DNA from: Rhodococcoides kyotonense
Lineage (GTDB): Bacteria > Actinomycetota > Actinomycetes > Mycobacteriales > Mycobacteriaceae
Length of the DNA: 64,000 nucleotides
Assembly: GCF_900188125.1 (NCBI RefSeq)
Contig: NZ_FZOW01000021.1
Location: 1-64,000 of the forward strand
Direction of reading: 5' to 3'
The position numbers and the translations under genes were made by a program. Under the pieces are notes generated by a model. It was not told the DNA's origin, ran no database searches, and worked only from the letters and a program-made list of their open reading frames with translations. Shown in pieces: positions 16,848 through 25,837 of this stretch. Every line of letters begins with the position of its first letter. The first letter of the stretch is position 1.

Positions 16848-17842
16848 TGCTGGATGTCGATTCGACCGCGGTCCAACGCGACGACGCCCCTATCGGGAAC
16901 GGTGGTCCGGACGGAGACGACCGAACCGTCCTGCCACATGTCGTGCCGCAACGTTTCGCCCGGGTACACGGGAGCTGTGAACCGTCCGCTCATTGCGGTG
17001 AACTTCCGGACATCCTCACCCAGAACGCATCTCGACACTGCATGTGCCGCCATCCCGAAGGTGGCCAAGCCGTGCAGGATAGGCCGTTCGAACCCTGCAT
17101 CCGTCGCGATCTTCGGGTCGGCGTGCAACGGGTTGTAGTCGCCACTGAGGCGGTAGAGCAGAGCTGACTGGGGGAGGGTGCGGACGTCGTGTACCCAGTC
17201 AGGACGACGGTCTGGAAGGCGGTGCGGTTCGGGCGTACTGGTCGTCGTGCCGCCCTGCCCACCGTTCCCGCGCAGCATCGTCGTCTGTCCGATCGTTGCG
17301 AGGAGCGTGCCGTCGATGTCGCTGACGGTTCGGCGGAGGTAGAGCAATGCGCCCTTCGCCGGTCCCTTGTCGACGATCTCGACGATCTGCGTACGGCCGA
17401 TCACTGTGCCGGCCGTAGGAATCGGTGCATGGAGGCGAATGGACTGTTCGGCGTTGACAAGTCGCTTCCAATCGATACCGGTGTCGGGATCGCGCGCCCA
17501 GAACCCCGGGTACCCCAGGACGAACGGAAAGGTCGGAGACGGAACGAGTCCATCCTCGTACACGTACCGGAGTCGGTCGAAATCGACTGGATCCGAACCC
17601 AGGCCGAGGCCGAGCGCGTACAGCATGGTGTCGCGCTCGGTATACGTCTGGGTGATCGGAGGGAACTCTCGCTCGACCAGCGAGTGGGGATCGAATCTCA
17701 CATGTTCAGTGGACCAGGACGGCGGTCCGCTCGGTATGCGGAAACGTCGTTCCGTAACGAGTGATTCGGGATCGATATCGCGGCAGCGTTGTCGGCGGCG
17801 TGTCAACCGGCCGCGCTTCTCGTCTTCCTGTGTGTGAGTCAT
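16844..17842 (-). CDS. MaoC-like double-hotdog enoyl-CoA hydratase
   Basis: A 332-residue protein like peroxisomal hydratase 2 and actinobacterial MaoC proteins. The N-terminal hotdog contains TYTERDTMLYALGLGLG. The C-terminal hotdog has the hydratase-2 signature LYRLSGDYNPLHADPKIATD followed by GFERPILHGLATFG, including the catalytic Asp and His. It should hydrate trans-2-enoyl-CoAs to (R)-3-hydroxyacyl-CoAs, often of steroid or branched side chains. The N-terminus carries a basic 20-residue extension (RGRLTRRRQRCR). It lies between the PPOX gene (43 bases upstream) and whiB on the same strand. Confidence 0.87.
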   Translation of the reverse strand: MTHTQEDEKRGRLTRRRQRCRDIDPESLVTERRFRIPSGPPSWSTEHVRFDPHSLVEREFPPITQTYTERDTMLYALGLGLGSDPVDFDRLRYVYEDGLVPSPTFPFVLGYPGFWARDPDTGIDWKRLVNAEQSIRLHAPIPTAGTVIGRTQIVEIVDKGPAKGALLYLRRTVSDIDGTLLATIGQTTMLRGNGGQGGTTTSTPEPHRLPDRRPDWVHDVRTLPQSALLYRLSGDYNPLHADPKIATDAGFERPILHGLATFGMAAHAVSRCVLGEDVRKFTAMSGRFTAPVYPGETLRHDMWQDGSVVSVRTTVPDRGVVALDRGRIDIQQ

Positions 17843-17885
17843 CAGCGGTCCGATGGTCGGAGGATTCGCTACAGAGGAACGACGC

Positions 17886-18797
17886 TCACGCGGAGCCTCG
17901 CTCTCTGACCGCAGGATTGAAACGCGAGAGCTCCGCCTCGCTCCACCGTAGGGCAGTGGCGTCGGGAATGCGGATGACTCTCTCGACGTCGAAGTCGACG
18001 AGGCGCTCTGCGCCCGGCACGGCAGCGGCGTGCTCGTGATCCCAATCGACGGAGGCAGTGCCGGTCAGATGGAGCAGCGTCCCGGTCATCCACTGCGGCA
18101 ACACTATTCCGGCTCTCGGATTGATCTCGAAGTTCCCGAGTGTATTGAACATCGAGTTTCCTGCATAGTCGGGCCACTGCATATGCGTCGGGCTGATCAT
18201 GCGCAGGAAGCCGGGATTTCCACCGCGGTGCGAGACATCGGCGTTGCCGTCCCGATCAGCGGAGGCCACGAAGAAGGTATCCGCCGACCGAACGAACTCC
18301 TGGTCGGCCACAGAAAGTTCACTGCTCGACTGAGGCTTACCCGGGCCGCCTTCTCTCCACGTCGGCTCCCGCTTCTGAATGTACTTGGGGCAGTTGGGAT
18401 AAATCTCGTCGAGATCGATTCTCAGGCCGTCGGGCATCGGGTGTGAAGTCCCGCTCATCCGGACGCGCCGCCGCGCGCCTGGCTCGAGCGCGAGGAGACC
18501 GACGCGGGTGGATGAATCGAGCACGTCATGTAGAGGGTCGTCGGGTCCAGGCGTTGCTGCGACGTCCACGGTGGTCGGGGTCGTGGCGGAAATGAACCCG
18601 GGCAGTCCGGCGAGGAGGGTGGCCCAGACGGCGCCCGCCTGGTCGACTGCGCTGACGACGAGCATCGGTTGCTCGGCCAGAAAGTCGACGACGACCGGTG
18701 GAATCTCATGCCTGATGACCGACGCAACGCGCTCGGCCTGTGCTCGCACTCCGGCTCGCTCTTGCGCAAGGATTTCGCCGCGGTGGTAGACGGTCAC
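17886..18797 (-). CDS. Pyridoxamine 5'-phosphate oxidase-like flavin/F420-binding family protein
   Basis: About 303 residues. The N-terminal part is VTVYHRGEILAQERAGVRAQ and a segment with FLAEQPMLVVSAVD; the C-terminal half has VRSADTFFVASADRDGNADV, then HRGGNPGFLRM and DYAGNSMFNTLGNFEINPRAG, typical of the split-barrel PPOX fold that binds FMN or F420. GTG at 18797 is preceded by AGCAGGAG; the open frame upstream is unrelated. The reaction is unknown. It heads a probable three-gene transcript with the MaoC hydratase and whiB. Confidence 0.82.
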   Translation of the reverse strand: MTVYHRGEILAQERAGVRAQAERVASVIRHEIPPVVVDFLAEQPMLVVSAVDQAGAVWATLLAGLPGFISATTPTTVDVAATPGPDDPLHDVLDSSTRVGLLALEPGARRRVRMSGTSHPMPDGLRIDLDEIYPNCPKYIQKREPTWREGGPGKPQSSSELSVADQEFVRSADTFFVASADRDGNADVSHRGGNPGFLRMISPTHMQWPDYAGNSMFNTLGNFEINPRAGIVLPQWMTGTLLHLTGTASVDWDHEHAAAVPGAERLVDFDVERVIRIPDATALRWSEAELSRFNPAVRERGSA

Positions 18798-18899
18798 GTC
18801 CGACTCCTGCTTTCGAGCTAGAAGAAACCGCAAGTCGGAACCGCCCCAGCAGGAGCGGGCGCGCCCTGCACGCCGGCAGGAGAGCCGCTGCCGCTCGAC

Positions 18900-19260
18900 T
18901 TGCTGAATACGCGCTGGATCGATGACGACGGCGACCATGACCTGCTGAGTCTTCCAAACGGGCTCGCGATCTGGTTGGCGTCGGCCGGCCTCGCTGACGA
19001 GGTGGTCGAGTCGCCTGAAACTCTCGAGGCGTTGCTGGTGACCCGCGAGTCGTTGCTTGCGGTTGCACAACCGGACGTGGTCGAACCCGAGCATGCTCGT
19101 GAACTGCTCAACGGCACGTTGCTGCACGGACGAGTCCTGCGACTGCGTGTTGCGGTTCTACGACGTATCGAAATCCGATGCGCGACGGTGGTGCTCGATG
19201 TCCGCGTGTGGGAACCGATCGAAGGCGCGAAATCACTACGCGCGCAATCGTCATCGCTGA
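18900..19260 (+). pseudogene. CGNR zinc-finger regulator remnant (frameshift plus internal deletion)
   Basis: Frame one from 18900 reads LNTRWIDDDGDHDLLSLPN, then GLAIWLASAGL, the start of the ABATE domain that precedes CGNR fingers. From about 19115 a second frame reads CDCVLRFYDVSKSDARRWC, then SMSACGNRSKARNHYARNR and a stop at 19258-19260, the diagnostic CGNR zinc finger. The two halves are in different frames and the middle of the ABATE domain is missing, so the product cannot be functional. No ATG lies upstream in the first frame either. Confidence 0.75.
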
Positions 19261-19270
19261 GCTTGCTGCG

Positions 19271-20089
19271 TCATGATTGCTCCTTCGAGCACCACCATGT
19301 GGTTCGCCCACCGACGGTTCCGCGGGACATGGGTGACCCGCAGCGCGGGCAGGTTGCATCGGCTTTTCGGAACGGGATGACTTCACCGGTATGGACGCCG
19401 CCTTGTCGGATTGCGGACCGGATGGCGCGTCGCAGCACCACTCGCAGCTCGTCCAGTTCCTCGGTTGTCAAGGTCTTGGCTTTGCGCGCCGGGGACAATG
19501 CGCACTGCCACAGAACCTCGTCGGCGAGCAGGTTTCCGATGCCGGCGATGGCGGCCTGATCGAGCAATCTCGCTTTCAAAGGCGCTCCACTGGAACCGAT
19601 TCGGTCTCGAAAGTCCTGTCGCGAGATTTCGGCTGCGTCGGGCCCCAATGCGTCGATGTCGGGTTCGAGCCGCACTCGACCCAGTCGGCGCTTGTCGAAC
19701 AATCGCAGCTGGCCGCCGTCGTCGAACGTGATGGCGAAGCGTGTCCACTCCGGTTTGTCCGTATCGCGTTCGCCGACGTGCGGATCCCCGCCCCCGTACT
19801 GGGAGGTCTCGTCTCCGTCGGGTGCGGTCACGATCACCCGCCCACCCATTCCGAGGTGGATTCCAAGGGTGGGTCCGCCTGTGCCGTCGGCCGTCTCGGT
19901 GTCACACCACATGGCTTTCCCACGCCGACGCGCTGTGGTGAGAGTGCCGCCTTCGAGCGCGCGGCGGATATCACCAGGTCGATGTGGACGGCATTCGTAG
20001 GTGTCCGAGTCGTCGATATCGGTGATGACCCGACCGAGCGCCTTTTCCACGACCAAGCGAGCGTTCTCCACTTCCGGTAATTCTGGCAC
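19271..20089 (-). CDS. Fpg/Nei family DNA glycosylase
   Basis: A 272-residue base-excision-repair glycosylase/AP lyase. The mature N-terminus MPELPEVENARL supplies the catalytic Pro2-Glu3. The helix-two-turn-helix includes LLDQAAIAGIGNLLADEVLW, and the C-terminal zinc finger is CPRCGSPM...WWCSKEQ. The last cysteine of the finger and the tail look slightly altered: only three clear cysteines are seen, the fourth position being obscured near the stop. It removes oxidised purines or pyrimidines from DNA. It stands alone, convergent with the CGNR remnant. Confidence 0.88.
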   Translation of the reverse strand: MPELPEVENARLVVEKALGRVITDIDDSDTYECRPHRPGDIRRALEGGTLTTARRRGKAMWCDTETADGTGGPTLGIHLGMGGRVIVTAPDGDETSQYGGGDPHVGERDTDKPEWTRFAITFDDGGQLRLFDKRRLGRVRLEPDIDALGPDAAEISRQDFRDRIGSSGAPLKARLLDQAAIAGIGNLLADEVLWQCALSPARKAKTLTTEELDELRVVLRRAIRSAIRQGGVHTGEVIPFRKADATCPRCGSPMSRGTVGGRTTWWCSKEQS

Positions 20090-20254
20090 CGTAGCGACCT
20101 ACCCCCATAGACCGATCTCTACTCGTTTGCTCGCCTTTGTACACCGGATCTTCAGGCGACCGTCCGCCGTCCCGCCAGCCGAAGAGGCCGATCCGGCCAT
20201 ATGACGAAGTGGCTCGACGTTGCCGAATCCGAGAACTGTAGGCAAGGTTGAGTA

Positions 20255-20719
20255 ATGAGCGACACCACGAAGGTCACTGTCGAACGCACCATCGAGGCGC
20301 CCGTCGACGCCGTTTTCGATGTCCTCTCCAACCCCGAACGGCATCCGGCGCTCGACGGCTCCGGCTTCGTCCGCAGCGTCGATCACGCCGATCGAATTCA
20401 GCGTGTCGGCGAAGTGTTCACGATGAACATGCAGGGCGATCACATGGGCGGCGAGTACCAGACCGACAACCATGTGTCCGGTTACGCGAAGGACAAGTTA
20501 CTGGCGTGGAAGACGGCGCCCGCAGGAACCGAGCCTCCCGGATGGGAATGGTTGTGGGAGTTGGAGTCTCAGGGGCCCAACGAGACGCTGGTCCGTCACA
20601 CGTACGACTGGTCGAAGGTCACCGACAAGAAGCTACTCGAGCAGGTGAAGTTCCCGCTCGTCACCGAGGATCAGTTGAACGACACCCTCGGTCGACTCGC
20701 GACGGAATCTACGTCCTGA
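20255..20719 (+). CDS. SRPBCC family protein (polyketide cyclase/AHSA1-like)
   Basis: A 154-residue START-like fold protein: VTVERTIEAPVDAVFDVLSN at the start and GWEWLWELESQGPNETLV then THTYDWSKV-like sequence further on. Such proteins bind hydrophobic ligands or act as cyclases, and no catalytic residue can be assigned. It is a single gene ending at a good terminator at 20755-20797. Confidence 0.8.
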   Translation: MSDTTKVTVERTIEAPVDAVFDVLSNPERHPALDGSGFVRSVDHADRIQRVGEVFTMNMQGDHMGGEYQTDNHVSGYAKDKLLAWKTAPAGTEPPGWEWLWELESQGPNETLVRHTYDWSKVTDKKLLEQVKFPLVTEDQLNDTLGRLATESTS

Positions 20720-20754
20720 ACGATTCTTCGATGACGTGGTAGCAACGCACCACC

Positions 20755-20797
20755 GGGCCGTGATCGCTGTTCTTCGGAACGTGATCACGGTCCTTTT
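20755..20797 (+). terminator. Rho-independent terminator after SRPBCC gene
   Basis: Arms GGGCCGTGATC (20755-20765) and GATCACGGTCC (20783-20793) pair over 11 bases with one G:U, followed by TTTT at 20794-20797. Confidence 0.8.
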
Positions 20798-20820
20798 GTC
20801 ATCTTTGGTACTGGAAAGGT

Positions 20821-20837
20821 TGTACAGGTTCTGTACA
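20821..20837. promoter_or_regulatory. GntR operator, perfect palindrome
   Basis: TGTACAG-GTT-CTGTACA is a perfect 7-3-7 inverted repeat ending 30 bases before the gntR start codon. It is probably bound by the GntR protein itself and controls the downstream salvage genes. Confidence 0.7.
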
Positions 20838-20867
20838 GGTTTGGTCCCGGCATGTACCGTAGCCCTC

Positions 20868-21593
20868 ATGTCCGAGCCCACTATGACCCAGCGCACACGT
20901 CACAAGCGCCATCAGGTGCTGACTGCGCTGAAAGAGACCATCGAGTCCGGTGGCCTCCCGAACGGTTCTCTGCTGCCGGGTGAGAACGAGTTGGCGCGTG
21001 AATTCTCGGTCAGTCGCGGAACCATACGATCCGCGCTCAGTGATCTCGAAGAGCAGAAACTGATCAGGAAGCAGACCGGTGTCGGATCTCTGGTGACGTT
21101 CGACGGTCATCAGATCGAGACGGCCGAGGGTTGGGCGCGGGCACTGTCGTCGGCCGGGGTGGACATGCTCACGCACACCCTGCGGCTGGAGAAAATCGTC
21201 GATCCCGAGCTTGCTGCCGAAATGGGCACGGCAGCAGTAGAGTTCATCGCCGTCGATCGTGTCCGCCACGTCGTGGACGGTCGACCGGTGTCGTTGGAGC
21301 GGAGTCGAATTCCCGCAACCGGAACATTGGCGACACTGCCTGACACCGGTCTGGTGGGTGGATCCCTCACCACCACTTTGGCTGCGGCGGACCTGATCGT
21401 CGCGAGCGGTGAGCAATGGGTGTCGGTGATACCGGTCGACGCGATCGACGCCGAGATTCTCGAGGTACCTGTCGGAACGCCGTTTCTGCACAGCATTCGC
21501 GTCAGTCGTGACGCATCCGGTCGTTTTGTCGAGAAGGTCGCGAGTTTGCTCGCGCCCGATCGCTTTCGCATGCACCTCTCCTTTTCCTCCTGA
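20868..21593 (+). CDS. GntR family regulator (HutC subfamily)
   Basis: A 241-residue regulator. The winged helix at about 14-80 has LPGENELAREFSVSRGTIRS and ALSDLEEQKLIRKQTGVGS. The C-terminal UTRA ligand domain shows DRVRHVVDGRPVSLERSRIP, as in HutC-type proteins that sense sugars, amino acids or nucleoside-like ligands. The ATG at 20868 was preferred over the longer frame from 20736 because the extra part covers the operator and terminator. The next gene starts 20 bases after its stop, so it likely controls the ARH-permease-kinase unit and itself. Confidence 0.88.
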   Translation: MSEPTMTQRTRHKRHQVLTALKETIESGGLPNGSLLPGENELAREFSVSRGTIRSALSDLEEQKLIRKQTGVGSLVTFDGHQIETAEGWARALSSAGVDMLTHTLRLEKIVDPELAAEMGTAAVEFIAVDRVRHVVDGRPVSLERSRIPATGTLATLPDTGLVGGSLTTTLAAADLIVASGEQWVSVIPVDAIDAEILEVPVGTPFLHSIRVSRDASGRFVEKVASLLAPDRFRMHLSFSS

Positions 21594-21613
21594 ATTCACA
21601 AGGACTTTCATTC

Positions 21614-22615
21614 ATGACTTCTGTACGTGATCGTGCTCTCGGCGCCTTCTACGGTGTGGCGCTCGGTGATGCACTCGGAATGCCGACGCAGTCGATGCGG
21701 CGCGAGGAGATCGTCGAGGACTACGGACACTTCACCGGCTTCGTCGACGCAGGTCCGCGTCAGCGCATCGCAAACGGGATGAAAGCCGGGTCGATCACCG
21801 ACGACACCGAACAAGCAATCATGCTGGCGGAGTTGATCATCGAAGGCGATGGTGTAGTCGACCCGTCGGCGTTCGCGAAGGCTCTCATCGAGTGGGAACT
21901 CGACATGAAAGCGCGTGGATCACTCGACCTGTTGGGGCCCTCGACCAAGCAAGCCGTCGAACGGATCCTGGCCGGTACCGACCCGAACGAGGCCGGTAGA
22001 TTCGGCACCACCAACGGTGCGGCGATGCGGGTCACCCCAGCTGCCATTGCGGTGTCGCTCGACGGAGGTGTCGGAGCATTCGTCGACGCGGTGTATCTGT
22101 CGAGTTTCGTCACGCACAACACCTCGCTCGGAATCGCCTCTGCCGCAGCGGTTGCCGGCGCCGTCAGCGCTGGTATCGATGGCGCGAGTCTGGCCGATGC
22201 CATCGGTGTCGGAATCGCAGCCGCAGCCGAGGGCGCCACCCGTGGACACTGGAGCGCCGGCGGTGACATCGCCACCCGCATCACCTGGGCCGTCGAGCAT
22301 GTGAAAAACAGTGACAACAAAGAACTTTCGACGACGGTATCCGACCTCATCGGAACCTCCGTCGCATCCCAGGAATCAGTGGTAGCAGCCTTCGCTTTGG
22401 CTGTTGCGTACGACGACCCGTGGGACGTCGTCCTTGCGGCTGCACGAATCGGCGGCGACACCGACACCATCGCCGCGATGGCCGGTGCCATCCGCGGTTC
22501 CGTCAGCGGCATGTCCGCTTGGCCCGCAGACGCCGTTCGTGTCGTCACCGAAGCCAACTCGCTCAGCTTGCATTCCGTCGTCGATCGACTTCTCGCTCTC
22601 CGACACACGAACTGA
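21614..22615 (+). CDS. ADP-ribosylglycohydrolase family protein
   Basis: A 333-residue all-helical ARH-family hydrolase. Dinuclear Mg2+ motifs are visible: GVALGDALGMP near the start, ITDDTEQAIMLAELI at about residues 56-70, and GGDTDTIAAMAGAIRG at about 277-292. The family cleaves N- or O-glycosidic bonds of ADP-ribose, and several operon-embedded members are thought to act on small ribosides. Here it lies with a nucleobase/nucleoside-type permease and a ribokinase-like enzyme, so hydrolysis of an imported N-riboside is more likely than protein de-ADP-ribosylation (inference). Confidence 0.88.
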   Translation: MTSVRDRALGAFYGVALGDALGMPTQSMRREEIVEDYGHFTGFVDAGPRQRIANGMKAGSITDDTEQAIMLAELIIEGDGVVDPSAFAKALIEWELDMKARGSLDLLGPSTKQAVERILAGTDPNEAGRFGTTNGAAMRVTPAAIAVSLDGGVGAFVDAVYLSSFVTHNTSLGIASAAAVAGAVSAGIDGASLADAIGVGIAAAAEGATRGHWSAGGDIATRITWAVEHVKNSDNKELSTTVSDLIGTSVASQESVVAAFALAVAYDDPWDVVLAAARIGGDTDTIAAMAGAIRGSVSGMSAWPADAVRVVTEANSLSLHSVVDRLLALRHTN

Positions 22616-22644
22616 CACAGTTCGACTCACCCTGGAGCATATTC

Positions 22645-24111
22645 ATGACCTCTACCGCCTCGACCTCCTCCTCCGACGCGTCCGCCGAAGCGCTATCGCT
22701 GGAAACGCGTGGCATCGAACCCGTCCCCGATGGCGAACGCAACGGCAATCCATTGCAATTGTTCTGGGTGTGGTTCGCCGCGAACATCTCGATCCTCGGT
22801 CTGCCTCTCGGGGCCACGCTGGTCGTGTTCACCGGACTGAACATCTGGCAGGCACTGATCGTTGCGGTCGTCGGTGCAGCCGGGTCCTTCGCGATCGTCG
22901 GTGTCGTCTCCATTGCCGGACGACGCGGCGGCGCACCGAGTTTGACGCTGTCGCGCGCCACGTTCAGTGTCCGCGGCAACATCGGACCGACACTCGTGTC
23001 GCTGATGTCACGGCTCGGCTGGGAGACGGTCAACACCACCACGGCCGCATTCGTATTGCTGTCGCTGTTCACGCTGATCTTCGGAGGTTCAGGACTGGCG
23101 AAGGAGCACGCGGTGGTCACCGTGGTCTCGATCGTCATCTTCATCGCACTGACGTTGGTCGTCAGCGGTCTCGGACACTCCGCGATTCTCGTCATCCAGA
23201 AGTGGTCGACGTGGATATTCGGTGCGCTCAACATCTTCGTGGCAGTGTTCCTCGTCGCCACAGTCGACTGGAGCGCCGTCACAAGCACTCCCGCTGGTTC
23301 GATCAGCGCGATGGTCATCGGCATCGGAACGATTGCGGCCGGTACGGGTATCGGCTGGGCGAATGCGGGTGCCGATATGTCGCGCTACCAGCGGACAAGC
23401 GTCAAGGCAGGGTCGCTCGTGCTGTCCAGCGCGGCGGGCGCGGGCATTCCGTTGGTGCTGTTGATCGGACTCGGTGCATTGCTCTCGGCCGGTGACAACA
23501 GCTTGGCGTCGGCGTCGGATCCAGTTGCTGCGATTCGCGAGATTCTGCCGGCGTGGATGGCGATCCCGTACCTGATCACAGCGTTCGGTGGTCTTCTTCT
23601 GTCCAACCACCTGTCCGTCTACTCGGCCAGCCTGACGACACTCACCCTCGGTTTCCGGATCAAGCGTGTCTACGCGGTGGCTGTCGACGTCTTCGTCACC
23701 TTTGTCGGTGCCCTCTATTTCATGCTCGTGTCCGACGGCTTCTACGGCCCGTTCATCACGTTCATCTCGGTGCTGGCTGTGCCGCTCACGGCGTGGCTCG
23801 GGGTATTCCTGGCAGACATGATCAAGCGAAAGTCCTACGACACAGCCGGAATCATGGATGTCAGCCGGACGTCGCGTTACTGGTACACGGGCGGCATCAA
23901 CTGGTATGCGTTCGGGAGTTGGGCCGTGGCCATCGTCGTAGGCTTCCTGTTCACTGCCATTGTCGTCGACGGCGATGTCATCTACACGGGCCCGTTGTCG
24001 GACAGCTGGATCGGTTCGAACGGACTCGGCTGGGTCGCGTCGTTCGTCGTCGCGGGTGGGTTGTACCTGGCCACCGGCGGGGCGCGTCGTACGGAATCGG
24101 TAACGCAGTGA
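22645..24111 (+). CDS. NCS1 purine/cytosine permease family transporter
   Basis: A 488-residue membrane protein with about 12 helices. The N-terminal phrase RGIEPVPDGERNGNPLQLFW, then WFAANISILGLPLGATLVVF, and GRRGGAPSLTLSRATFSVRG are typical of NCS1 nucleobase and nucleoside symporters. The ATG at 22645 follows a CTGGAGC site 29 bases after the hydrolase stop. It ends in a GTGA overlap with the kinase start. It probably imports the riboside or base used by its two neighbours. Confidence 0.9.
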   Translation: MTSTASTSSSDASAEALSLETRGIEPVPDGERNGNPLQLFWVWFAANISILGLPLGATLVVFTGLNIWQALIVAVVGAAGSFAIVGVVSIAGRRGGAPSLTLSRATFSVRGNIGPTLVSLMSRLGWETVNTTTAAFVLLSLFTLIFGGSGLAKEHAVVTVVSIVIFIALTLVVSGLGHSAILVIQKWSTWIFGALNIFVAVFLVATVDWSAVTSTPAGSISAMVIGIGTIAAGTGIGWANAGADMSRYQRTSVKAGSLVLSSAAGAGIPLVLLIGLGALLSAGDNSLASASDPVAAIREILPAWMAIPYLITAFGGLLLSNHLSVYSASLTTLTLGFRIKRVYAVAVDVFVTFVGALYFMLVSDGFYGPFITFISVLAVPLTAWLGVFLADMIKRKSYDTAGIMDVSRTSRYWYTGGINWYAFGSWAVAIVVGFLFTAIVVDGDVIYTGPLSDSWIGSNGLGWVASFVVAGGLYLATGGARRTESVTQ

Positions 24112-25076
24112 GCGCCAGACTGATTCACACGGGGCAGGTCATCGTCGACGTCGTCATGACGGTTCCGGCGGTACCCGAACCCGGCGGCGACGTCATCGCC
24201 ACGTCTCTCGACGAGACTGCAGGCGGGGGACTGAACGTCATCGTTGCTGCCATCCGGGACGAGCTTCCAGTCGTTTTCACAGGACGATTCGGTTCGGGCC
24301 ATTATGGCTCCATAGTCGGTGACGCCTTGGCCGCGAGTGGTGCGACGATCGTTCAACCGGAGCCCGCAGTTCATGATTCAGGCTTCTGTATCGCATTGGT
24401 CGACGCGAACACCGAACGGACGTTCGTGACCTACCCGGGTGCCGAATCCGAATTGACGATCAGTGATCTCGATGCTGCACAGGTGAACTCGGCTGATCTC
24501 GTGTACGTCACCGGCTACGGACTCGCGCATCCGTCCAATGCCGAGGCATTGACTGCATGGCTGCCGACTTTGCCCGAGGACACGACTGTATTCTTCGACC
24601 CCTCGCCGCTGATCGGGTTACTCGATCCACGTCTTGTCGAAACAATTCTGAGCCGCAGTGACGTCGTGAGTGTCAATCTGCGCGAGGGCATCTCGATGAC
24701 GGGTGAGCGCGACGCCGAATCCGCAGCGCGGGCGCTGGCTGCGCGAGTCAGGCCCACCGCCCACGCCGTTGTTCGTGACGGCGCCGACGGCTGCTGGGTC
24801 GCAGGTGGCGGACAGGTGCCCGAGCTGGTCCCCGGATTCGAGGTCGACGCAGTCGATTCCAACGGTGCAGGTGACGCACACGCAGGCGTGCTGTTGGCGG
24901 GACTGTCGCGTGGGCTGGACGTCTATGCCGCTGCCCGACGCGCGAATGCCGCAGCAGCCCTTGCGGTTACCGAGCGTGGCCCGGCAACCGCACCTCTCCG
25001 AGCGCGCACCGACGAGCTGGTGGACGCCGGTGGGACGTCAACGCACCGCCGCGAATCCTCCGTCCACAGGCAGTAA
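24108..25076 (+). CDS. PfkB family carbohydrate/nucleoside kinase
   Basis: A 322-residue ribokinase-type kinase. The N-terminal GGGLNVIVAA motif is the substrate-side glycine motif, and the ATP/anion-hole motif DSNGAGDAHAGVLLAGL near residue 250 contains the catalytic Asp. GTG at 24108 overlaps the permease stop. The last 39 bases run into the tail of the opposite-strand SDR gene at 25038. With the ARH hydrolase it may phosphorylate released ribose, or phosphorylate a nucleoside directly. Confidence 0.88.
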   Translation: MSARLIHTGQVIVDVVMTVPAVPEPGGDVIATSLDETAGGGLNVIVAAIRDELPVVFTGRFGSGHYGSIVGDALAASGATIVQPEPAVHDSGFCIALVDANTERTFVTYPGAESELTISDLDAAQVNSADLVYVTGYGLAHPSNAEALTAWLPTLPEDTTVFFDPSPLIGLLDPRLVETILSRSDVVSVNLREGISMTGERDAESAARALAARVRPTAHAVVRDGADGCWVAGGGQVPELVPGFEVDAVDSNGAGDAHAGVLLAGLSRGLDVYAAARRANAAAALAVTERGPATAPLRARTDELVDAGGTSTHRRESSVHRQ

Positions 25077-25814
25077 TTGGCCTGTGATGAAGTGCGAAGC
25101 ATCGCTTGCGAGGAACACGAGCACGGGCGCCAAATCCTTCTCGGCGTTCCCGAACGTACCGCCGAGCGGGATGTCCTTGCGGAGCTGCTCCTGGTATGCG
25201 GCCAACTCCTCGGGGCCCAGCGAGCTCGTGTACTTGTCGAACATCGGCGTGTTGACGTAAGGGAGAACTGCATTCACCCGGATCCCCGACGGGCCCCACT
25301 CGCGGGCGACCGTCCGGGTCCATGTGTGCACGGCGCCCTTGGACGAACCGTAGGTGGAATTGGACAGCTCACCGGTGAATCCCGACATGGATCCGAAGTT
25401 GATGATCGCTCCGGTGCCGGCGGGCTTCATTATTCGATACGCCGACTGGTTCGTGTGAATCGTACCGAGAACGTTGACCCGGTAGATCGCGTCGAACAGC
25501 TCGTCGGTGATGTCCTCTGCCATGGCCGAGCGCTGTAACCCGGCGATGTTGACGAGAACGTCGATTCCACCCAGTTCTTCTGCTGCACTAAGGAACAGGG
25601 CTTCGGTCGCAGCGCCGTCGGTGATGTCGAGTTGTGAGAACGTCACCGACCCTGGTCCCGCTGCCGTGGCGTTCTCCGCGGTCTTCTTGCCGCCTTCCTC
25701 GTTGAGGTCGTACGAGTACACCGTCGCGCCTTCGGCGGCGTACGCCGTGACGATCGCCGCACCGATTCCTTGTGCGCCACCGGTGACCAGGATCCGCTTG
25801 CCTTCGAGTTGCAT
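25038..25814 (-). CDS. Short-chain dehydrogenase/reductase
   Basis: A 258-residue classical SDR. The cofactor loop is TGGAQGIGAA (about residues 11-20), then VNIAGLQRS near 89-97, INFGSMSGFTGE with the catalytic serine, and YGSSKGA giving Tyr-x3-Lys. It follows the MHS transporter gene by 23 bases and is probably cotranscribed with it from the operator-rich 27.2 kb promoter. Its 3' end overlaps the kinase gene tail to tail. The substrate is probably an alcohol or hydroxy acid of the regulon's pathway. Confidence 0.9.
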   Translation of the reverse strand: MQLEGKRILVTGGAQGIGAAIVTAYAAEGATVYSYDLNEEGGKKTAENATAAGPGSVTFSQLDITDGAATEALFLSAAEELGGIDVLVNIAGLQRSAMAEDITDELFDAIYRVNVLGTIHTNQSAYRIMKPAGTGAIINFGSMSGFTGELSNSTYGSSKGAVHTWTRTVAREWGPSGIRVNAVLPYVNTPMFDKYTSSLGPEELAAYQEQLRKDIPLGGTFGNAEKDLAPVLVFLASDASHFITGQLLPVDGGFAAVR

Positions 25815-25837
25815 GGACACTCTTTCTTTTCGGGGTT

